Origin: Verrucomicrobiota bacterium
GTDB lineage: Bacteria; Verrucomicrobiota; Verrucomicrobiia; CAIQCK01
Direction of reading: 5' to 3'
NCBI GenBank assembly: GCA_026397915.1
Contig: JAPLTX010000021.1
Location: forward strand, 124,001-188,000
Length of the DNA: 64,000 nt
This document shows, in pieces, positions 57,762 through 64,000 of this stretch. The translations under genes were made by a program, and so were the position numbers. Numbering within the stretch: the stretch's first letter is position 1; every line of letters starts with the position of its first letter. A model generated the notes under the pieces. It was not told where the DNA came from and made no database searches. It saw only the letters and a list, made by a program, of their open reading frames with translations.

Positions 57762-58541
57762 ATGGAAACGCCCCTTGTCTTCGAAAGCGCCGGCTTCCAA
57801 CTGGTTGGCATGTTGCACCGGCCGGAGCAGACGCCTGCAATCCAAAATCCGGCCGTCCTTTTCCTCCACGGCTTCACCGGCCAAAAGACGGAGGCGCACC
57901 GGCTGTTTGTGAAGACGGCCCGCGCCTTAGCGCGCGCGGGCTTCATCGCATTGCGGTTCGACTTTCGCGGTAGCGGTGACAGCGGCGGCGAGTTTGAACA
58001 GGCCACGGTCAGCGGGTGGAGACATGACGCGCGCGTCGCGCTCGATTACTTGCTGAGCCAACCCGGCGTGGACGCAAGTCGCGTGGGCGTGGTCGGTTTG
58101 TCCATGGGTGGCGCGGTGGCGTGTCATCTCGCAGCGGGCGAACCGCGTGTGTGTTCGCTGGCGCTTTGGTCAGCCGTGGCGAACGGCGCGGATGTGGTGG
58201 GTGTCGTCGGTTCTCCCGACAGTCTGGAACATCTGGCGAAGCACGGCTGGGCTGACCGGATGGGCAACAAGGTCAGCGCCCAATTCGTCAAGGAGTTCGA
58301 GGCGATGCGCCCCGCCGGCGATCTGAAGCGGTCGCGGTGCCCGGTCTTCATCGCGCACGGCACAGCCGACGAAACCGTGCCGGTGGCGCAGGCGGATTTG
58401 TTTGAAGCCGCCGCGCGCGCGAAGCAGGGCCGCCTCGTCGAGAAGTTAATCGTCCCGTTCGCCAACCACACCTACGCCAACATTGCGCTCGAAGCGCGCC
58501 TGATCAAAGCCACCGTCGCGTGGTTCCAGCGGACGCTGTGA
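57762..58541 (+). CDS. Alpha/beta hydrolase, esterase-like
   Basis: A 259-residue cytoplasmic hydrolase. The oxyanion region is FLHGFTGQK, the nucleophile is Ser114 in VGLSMGGAVA, the acid is Asp in AHGTADETVP and the histidine lies in FANHTYANI near the end. FRGSGDSGGEFE is the usual loop after strand 4. It resembles feruloyl-esterase-like and S9-type small hydrolases; no substrate can be set. No signal peptide is seen. It is convergent with leuA, ending 4 bp from the leuA stop. Confidence 0.88.
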   Translation: METPLVFESAGFQLVGMLHRPEQTPAIQNPAVLFLHGFTGQKTEAHRLFVKTARALARAGFIALRFDFRGSGDSGGEFEQATVSGWRHDARVALDYLLSQPGVDASRVGVVGLSMGGAVACHLAAGEPRVCSLALWSAVANGADVVGVVGSPDSLEHLAKHGWADRMGNKVSAQFVKEFEAMRPAGDLKRSRCPVFIAHGTADETVPVAQADLFEAAARAKQGRLVEKLIVPFANHTYANIALEARLIKATVAWFQRTL

Positions 58542-58545
58542 CGCC

Positions 58546-60105
58546 TCACACGCCGCGCACGGCCTTGGCGCGTTTGCCGGCGGTCAGAGCGCGATTGACG
58601 GCGTTGAGGTAAGCTTTGGCGCTCGCCTCAACGACATCGGTGCTCGCGCCGCGGCCGATGATCGGCTCTTCACCACCGAAGCTTGCCTTCAGTGTGACTT
58701 CGCCGACGGCATCTTTGCCGCTGGTGGTGGCGCGGAGTTGATAGTCGAGCAACTTGCCGCGTTTGCCGGTAATGAGGTCGATCGCCTTAAGCACAGCGTC
58801 CACGGGGCCGTCGCCGGTGCTGCCTTTCAGAAGCACTTCCTTGCCTTTGCGGAGCTTGACGGCCGCCATCGGCACGGCGTTGGTGCCGCCGACGAAGCTG
58901 ATGTGATCCAGCGTATAGGTTTCGCGCACGACGCTCGCCTCGCTGTCAACGAGCGCAATGAGGTCGTCGTCGTAAACAAATTTTTTCGCGTCGCCGATTT
59001 TCTTGAATCCGACGAAGACACGGTTGATTTCTTCGTCGCTGAGCTTGCAGCCGAGGTGCTGGAGGCGCCGGGTGAGCGCGTTGCGGCCGCTGTGCTTGGT
59101 GAGCGGCAACTCCGTCTCGCCCCAGCCGATTTTCTGCGGGTCCATGATCTCGTAGGTCTCGCGCTTCTTGAGGATGCCATCTTGATGGATGCCAGCCGAG
59201 TGTGCGAAGGCGTTCTCACCAACGATGGCTTTGTTGCGTTGGACGATGAAGCTGGTGTGGCGGCTGACGAGCTTCGAGGTCTTGACGATCTCGCGCGTGT
59301 CCACGTCGGTCTGCACGTCCTTGAAGTAATCGCTGCGCGTCTTGATGGCCATGACGGCTTCTTCGAGGCTGGCGTTGCCGGCGCGTTCGCCGATGCCGTT
59401 GATCGTGCACTCGACCTGGCGTGCGCCGTTGGCGACACCGGCGAGGCTGTTGGCAACGGCCAAGCCGAGGTCGTTGTGGCAATGGACGCTGATGATGGCG
59501 CGGTCGCCGACACGTTGGGTCAGATGCCGAATGACACCGCCGAACTGCTCCGGAATCGCATAGCCGACGGTGTCGGGGATGTTCACGGTTGTCGCGCCGG
59601 CCTCGATGACGGCGAGCGTGACTTCGGTGAGGAAGTTTAACTCGGTGCGTGCGGCGTCCTCCGGCGAGAACTCGATGTTCTGGCAAAGTTGCTTGGCCCG
59701 TTTGACGCCCTCGACGGCAAGATTGAGGATGTCCTTTTCGTTCTTACAGAACTTGTATTGAAGATGAATGGACGACGTGGCGAGGAAGACGTGGATGCGG
59801 CCGAGTTTGCCGGCGGGCTTGACGGCTTTGCCGGCGGCCTCAATGTCCTTAGGCACGCAACGGGAAAGGCCGCAGATGACAGGGCCTTTGCCGCCGGGCG
59901 ACGTGCCGGCGATCTCGGCGCTGATGCGACTGACGCTCTCGAAGTCGCCGTCGCTGATGACGGGGAAACCCGCCTCGATGATGTCCACACGCAGCTTTGC
60001 GAGCTGGCGGGCGATCTCCATTTTCTGGCGGATGTTCATGGACGCGCCGGGGCACTGCTCGCCGTCACGGAGCGTCGTGTCGAAAATATAAACTTTGTCT
60101 GACAT
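58546..60105 (-). CDS. leuA: 2-isopropylmalate synthase
   Basis: A 519-residue enzyme making 2-isopropylmalate from acetyl-CoA and 2-oxoisovalerate, the first step of leucine synthesis. The catalytic domain begins [18 protein letters not shown] and includes [18 protein letters not shown] (metal His), [18 protein letters not shown] and [10 protein letters not shown]. The C-terminal LeuA allosteric domain ([18 protein letters not shown]) is present, so leucine feedback is expected. A short isoform lacking this domain is excluded. The ATG at 60105 is used; an in-frame ATG at 60132 is an alternative. Upstream lies a leader peptide with Leu codons and a terminator, an attenuator. Confidence 0.95.
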   Translation of the reverse strand: MSDKVYIFDTTLRDGEQCPGASMNIRQKMEIARQLAKLRVDIIEAGFPVISDGDFESVSRISAEIAGTSPGGKGPVICGLSRCVPKDIEAAGKAVKPAGKLGRIHVFLATSSIHLQYKFCKNEKDILNLAVEGVKRAKQLCQNIEFSPEDAARTELNFLTEVTLAVIEAGATTVNIPDTVGYAIPEQFGGVIRHLTQRVGDRAIISVHCHNDLGLAVANSLAGVANGARQVECTINGIGERAGNASLEEAVMAIKTRSDYFKDVQTDVDTREIVKTSKLVSRHTSFIVQRNKAIVGENAFAHSAGIHQDGILKKRETYEIMDPQKIGWGETELPLTKHSGRNALTRRLQHLGCKLSDEEINRVFVGFKKIGDAKKFVYDDDLIALVDSEASVVRETYTLDHISFVGGTNAVPMAAVKLRKGKEVLLKGSTGDGPVDAVLKAIDLITGKRGKLLDYQLRATTSGKDAVGEVTLKASFGGEEPIIGRGASTDVVEASAKAYLNAVNRALTAGKRAKAVRGV

Positions 60106-60177
60106 GTTCTTAATCAACCTTTCCGTCTTCATCTTACTGCTCTTGCTTATCCTGTGCTTGTCCTGTTGTCACCAAAC

Positions 60178-60209
60178 AAAAAACCCACCGGCCTCGCGGC
60201 CGATGGGTT
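60178..60209 (-). terminator. Attenuator terminator upstream of leuA
   Basis: On the minus strand: AACCCATCGGCC, loop GCGA, GGCCGGTGGGTT, then a T run continuing into GTTTGG. The 12-bp stem has one G-U pair. It sits 19 bases after the leader peptide stop and about 70 bases before leuA, where it would stop transcription when leucine is plentiful. Confidence 0.88.
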
Positions 60210-60228
60210 GATCGAAACTGTCTCTGGG

Positions 60229-60303
60229 CTACGCCAAGACACAACCCACCGTCCGCTGCTGCGGTAGCAGCAGTCGCAGACTGGTAAGTTGCAGAGCGTT
60301 CAT
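60229..60303 (-). CDS. Leucine-rich leader peptide of the leuA attenuator
   Basis: A 24-codon peptide, beginning MNALQLTSLRLLLPQQ and ending CVLA, with seven Leu codons, four of them within five codons (LRLLL). It is followed by the terminator at 60178-60209 and then leuA on the same strand. Ribosome stalling at the Leu codons when charged tRNA-Leu is scarce should favour an antiterminator, the usual logic of amino-acid attenuation. Position, composition and the downstream hairpin together make it convincing. The alternative, a T-box, is not supported by any T-box motif here. Confidence 0.85.
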   Translation of the reverse strand: MNALQLTSLRLLLPQQRTVGCVLA

Positions 60304-60492
60304 CACGGCGCGCACAGTAATCCGTCAGCGCAGGCGCGTCAATGACTTTTCCCGATCGTGTTGGGTTGCTTGGAACAAGGGTTTGAATAGGATGTTGCAT
60401 AACCGTCTAATGGGTGCCAGAAATCAGGACACCGAAACGCAAAGCCGTCCTTGGGACACGGGTTTCCGTAGCGGCGTTGGCGAAAGGAAGTC

Positions 60493-61746
60493 ATGGCCAA
60501 GAATCGAGTGATGGGTAAAATGGTCTGGACGCTGGTCCTCCTGCTGCTTGTCGGCGGCGCGGGATACGGCGCGTGGTATTTTTGGCTGCGGACGGACAGC
60601 ACGCCGCGGTATCAGACGGCGACGATCACGCGCGGCGAGTTGACGCAAGCGGTAACGGCCACGGGCCAACTCAACCCCGTCCTCAACGTCCAAGTTGGCT
60701 GTCAAATTTCAGGGATGATCGCGAAGCTGTTCGTTGACTACAACTCGGTCGTCAAGGAAGGCCAGATTGTCGCGAAGCTCGATCCTGCCACGTATGAAGC
60801 CACCGTCCACCAGGCCGAAGGCGATTTGGCTAATGCCAAGGCCACACTGGAACTGGCGCAGGTGCAGGCGGCGCGCCAGAAGGGGCTCCGCGCGAAGGAT
60901 CTTGTGCCGCAAGCCGACTTGGACACCGCGCTCGCCACGCTTCACCAAGCCGAAGCGAGCGTGAAGCTGAAGGAAGCCTCGCTGGAGCGGGCGAAGGTGG
61001 ATCTCGCGCGTTGCACGATCTTCTCACCGGTGGATGGAATCGTCATCTCGCGCAATGTGGACGTTGGCCAGACCGTCGCCGCGAGCTTGAACGCGCCGGT
61101 GCTGTTTGTCATCGCCAATGACCTGGCGAAGATGCAGATTGACGCCAACGTCGCCGAAGCCGACGTGGGCAACGTCGAAGTCGGCCAGGATGTGAACTTC
61201 ACGGTGGACGCGTATCCGTATCGCACGTTCCGCGGTAAGGTGACGCAAATCCGCAACTCGCCGATCACCGTCCAAAACGTCGTCAGCTACGACACAGTCA
61301 TCGGGGTTAACAACGGCGACTTGAAACTGCGCCCCGGCATGACAGCCAACGTCTCGATCATTGTCGCCCAGCGGGACGGCGTCCTGAAGCTGCCCAACGC
61401 GGCGTTACGCTTCCGCCTGTTGAGCGCGACGGACACACCGCAGAAAAACGGCGGGCCTCCAACCTCCACGGCGAGCGGCGGCGACGGCGGAAAACCGCGT
61501 GGTGCCGGCGGATCGGGCCGGCGCAAAGGCGAACGAACGATGACGCGAACGGTTTATACCCTTCCCGCCGGCGTGACCGACGACATGCCGCAGCCAGCAC
61601 AGATCAAGATCGGCATCAGCGACGGCGTGAGCACCGAAGTGCTCGAAGGTTTGAAAGAAGGCGACAACGTGGTCACGGCGCAGGTTTCACAACGAGGCCC
61701 GGCATCGGCGCCCAGCCCGTTTGGCGGTGGTATGCGGCGGTTTTAG
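60493..61746 (+). CDS. Periplasmic adaptor subunit of a MacAB-type export system (HlyD/RND adaptor family)
   Basis: A 417-residue membrane-fusion protein. It has an N-terminal membrane anchor (MVWTLVLLLLVGGAGYGAWY), then the lipoyl-like halves (GQLNPVLNVQVGCQISGMI and CTIFSPVDGIVISRNVDVGQ) around a coiled-coil hairpin (about 110-180), then beta-barrel and proximal domains. Near 330-350 there is a Gly-rich low-complexity insert. It would link the inner membrane transporter to an outer membrane channel. AAAGGAAG precedes the ATG. The next two genes encode the ATPase and permease, which are separate proteins here, unlike the fused MacB of E. coli. Confidence 0.92.
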   Translation: MAKNRVMGKMVWTLVLLLLVGGAGYGAWYFWLRTDSTPRYQTATITRGELTQAVTATGQLNPVLNVQVGCQISGMIAKLFVDYNSVVKEGQIVAKLDPATYEATVHQAEGDLANAKATLELAQVQAARQKGLRAKDLVPQADLDTALATLHQAEASVKLKEASLERAKVDLARCTIFSPVDGIVISRNVDVGQTVAASLNAPVLFVIANDLAKMQIDANVAEADVGNVEVGQDVNFTVDAYPYRTFRGKVTQIRNSPITVQNVVSYDTVIGVNNGDLKLRPGMTANVSIIVAQRDGVLKLPNAALRFRLLSATDTPQKNGGPPTSTASGGDGGKPRGAGGSGRRKGERTMTRTVYTLPAGVTDDMPQPAQIKIGISDGVSTEVLEGLKEGDNVVTAQVSQRGPASAPSPFGGGMRRF

Positions 61747-61755
61747 GCGGATCGA

Positions 61756-62513
<758 letters not shown>

Positions 62514-62517
<4 letters not shown>

Positions 62518-63731
62518 GAATTCTCGTCACCATCAAGACCGCCTTGCGCGCGCTGCGGCGCAACAAGATGCGCTCGGTCCTTACCGCGCTCGGCATCATC
62601 ATCGGCGTTGGCGCGGTCATCACGATGGTTGGCATCGGCAACGGCGCCAAGGCGCAGATCGAGGCGCAAATCGCCAGCCTCGGCCAGAACGTGATCCTCA
62701 TTTTCTCCGGCAGCGTCACACGCACCGGAGTGCATAGCGGTCATGGCGGTGCCGGAACACTTACCGTGGAAGACGCCGAGGCCATGCGGCGCGAAATTCC
62801 TGGTGTCATGGCCGTCAGCCCGGAATTGCGCTCCGCTGCGCAGGTCGCAGCGGGCAACCAGAACTGGCTGCCGCAGATTCTTGGCGAAGGGCCGGATTAC
62901 TTCGACATCCGCCAGTGGCCATTGGTGGAGGGATCGCCGTTCACCCCGCTGGATGTGCGTGGCGCCACCAAAGTGGCCGTCATCGGTAAGACCACCGCCC
63001 AACAACTCTACGGCGATGAAAGCCCGATCGGCCAGATCGTGCGCATCAAGAACGTGCCGTTCACCATCGTTGGCCTTTTGTCATCGAAGGGCCTCTCGGT
63101 GATGGGCAGTGACCAGGACGATGTGCTCGTCGTGCCCTACACCAGCGCGATGAAACGCGTCCTCGGCACGACGACGCTGCGTTCTATCATGGTGCAGGCT
63201 GCCGATGCAAAGCTGCTTCCCGTGGTGCAGCAACAGATCACCGAACTGCTGCGCCAGCGTCATCGCATCCAGCCAGGCCGGGACGACGATTTCACCGTGC
63301 GCGGCCAGCAAGATATCGCCGAAATGGCAACCGCCCAGTCGAAGACGATGACCATCCTGCTCGGCGCCATCGCGAGTGTCTCGTTGATTGTCGGCGGCAT
63401 CGGCATCATGAATATCATGCTCGTCAGCGTCACCGAACGCACACGCGAGATCGGCATCCGCATGGCTGTTGGTGCCCACGCGAACGACATCCTGCTACAG
63501 TTCCTGACCGAAGCGATCACGCTCAGTTCCATCGGCGGGGTGATCGGCATCGCGATGGGTGTCGGCGCATCGAAGATTATATCGTTGAGTCTCGACTGGC
63601 CAACGTTGATCCCTGTGGTTTGGGTCGTCGTCGCGTTTCTCTTCAGTGCTGCCGTGGGAATTTTCTTCGGATTCTACCCTGCACGCAAAGCCTCGAAACT
63701 CGATCCGATTGACGCGCTGCGATACGAATGA
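62514..63731 (+). CDS. ABC transporter permease, MacB/FtsX type
   Basis: A 405-residue permease. A first membrane helix (SVLTALGIIIGVGAVITMVG) is followed by a periplasmic MacB_PCD domain (about 45-250) and a C-terminal FtsX domain with three helices (ILLGAIASVSLIVGGIGIMN, SIGGVIGIAMGVGASKII, VVWVVVAFLFSAAVGIFFGF). IGIRMAVGAHANDILLQFL is the coupling region to the ATPase. It ends ARKASKLDPIDALRYE, the standard tail of these permeases. Substrates could be lipids, antibiotics or peptides. Its stop is 9 bp from the convergent gene at 63741. Confidence 0.94.
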
Positions 63732-63740
63732 GGCGCCCCG

Positions 63741-64000
63741 CTACCGCATTTCCGAAGGCAGTCGTGACACGTTTGTGCCCATGCCTTTCCCCACCACCGG
63801 CTTGGCGACTTGTCCGTCAAACGGCTCCTTGAATTCCACCTTCAGCCACCGCGATGCCTTGTCCTGGCCGGTGACGCGCTGGTAGTCGCTAAAGGTCTTC
63901 GGCGAGTAGAACGTCTGGTCGAGCCGGATGAAGCGCGCGTCGTAAAGATTGCGGTCGGCTTGCCAGCGCACGTCCTTCCAAATGCTAATCTCAGGCTGCG
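63741..64000 (-). CDS. 3' end of a protein of unknown function (partial)
   Basis: The minus-strand frame is open from the window edge and ends at 63741, giving about 85 residues (QPEISIWKDVRWQADRNLYD; FKEPFDGQVAKPVVGKGMG; SEMR at the end). The text suggests a beta-rich protein, but I cannot name a family. The start lies beyond the window. A GTG at 63971 could look like a start but lies inside this longer frame. Confidence 0.6.
   Translation of the reverse strand, partial: QPEISIWKDVRWQADRNLYDARFIRLDQTFYSPKTFSDYQRVTGQDKASRWLKVEFKEPFDGQVAKPVVGKGMGTNVSRLPSEMR

Noticed and set aside
60133..60492. T-box leader for leuA
   Set aside because: No T-box consensus was found; a leader peptide with Leu codons and a terminator explains the region.

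Overview
The window reads as one contig from a high-GC, polysaccharide-degrading bacterium of the Planctomycetota–Verrucomicrobiota group. Verrucomicrobiota (Limisphaerales/Pedosphaera-like) is my best guess. Reasons: many secreted sulfatases and glycosidases with Sec or Tat signals, Tat-exported sugar-isomerase-like TIM barrels, DUF3142 and DUF2851 proteins, BNR sialidase-like proteins, a heme-motif (CxxCH) protein end, and an alpha2-type glycyl-tRNA synthetase. The taxonomy is inference. No rRNA or tRNA gene was seen.

Layout. 1-630: 3' end of a CxxCH protein. 664-9001 (minus): five-gene operon with a GH42-like hydrolase, a Tat TIM-barrel protein and three Cys-type sulfatases, a small utilisation locus for a sulfated glycan. 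9149-16435 (minus): a conflict-type module, a zinc-ribbon/TPR protein plus a DUF4062-NTPase-TPR STAND protein. The STAND gene is split by a complete 3,151-bp IS1-like element (11924-15074) with 21-bp perfect terminal inverted repeats and an 8-bp target duplication. The element carries a DDE transposase, a small ribbon-helix-helix-like protein, a ParB/DUF262-like protein with an HNH end and a small unknown protein. Removing the element plus one duplication rejoins the STAND gene exactly in frame. 16583-19042 (minus): a decayed 5' copy of the GH42-like gene, a nucleoside hydrolase and a GH10 xylanase. 19170-21824 (plus): a double sialidase-like protein. 21836-35291 (minus): an eight-gene run with FAD oxidoreductase, two glycosidase-like proteins, M14 peptidase, galactonate-dehydratase-like enolase, DUF3142 protein, a TPR-like protein and a UroD-like protein.

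35292-44037: an accessory stretch with gene remnants (ilvD end), a membrane protein, an FN3-tailed protein, and an unusual intergenic array of about fifteen degenerate 42-bp units (37805-38478). In each unit a purine-rich, T-ending half of about 21 nt is partly conserved and the other half varies. Two proteins sharing a Spy-like tail, a Tat TIM-barrel protein and a DUF3592-like membrane protein follow. 44121-48094 (minus): DUF2851, DciA-like DUF721, 4-alpha-glucanotransferase and a chagasin-type inhibitor. 48170-54056: a polysaccharide-lyase-like protein, a BNR protein and two SGNH hydrolases with a textbook terminator between them.

54125-64000: housekeeping genes: glyQS, a TerC protein, a Sua5-type tRNA-modification enzyme, an alpha/beta hydrolase, leuA with an upstream leader-peptide attenuator, a MacA/MacB-type export operon, and the 3' end of an unknown gene.

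Best candidates for something new: the 42-bp half-conserved array upstream of the FN3 protein; the IS1-like element with a nuclease-like cargo inside an NTPase gene; and coding sequence in that NTPase gene that looks built from dispersed DNA repeats.
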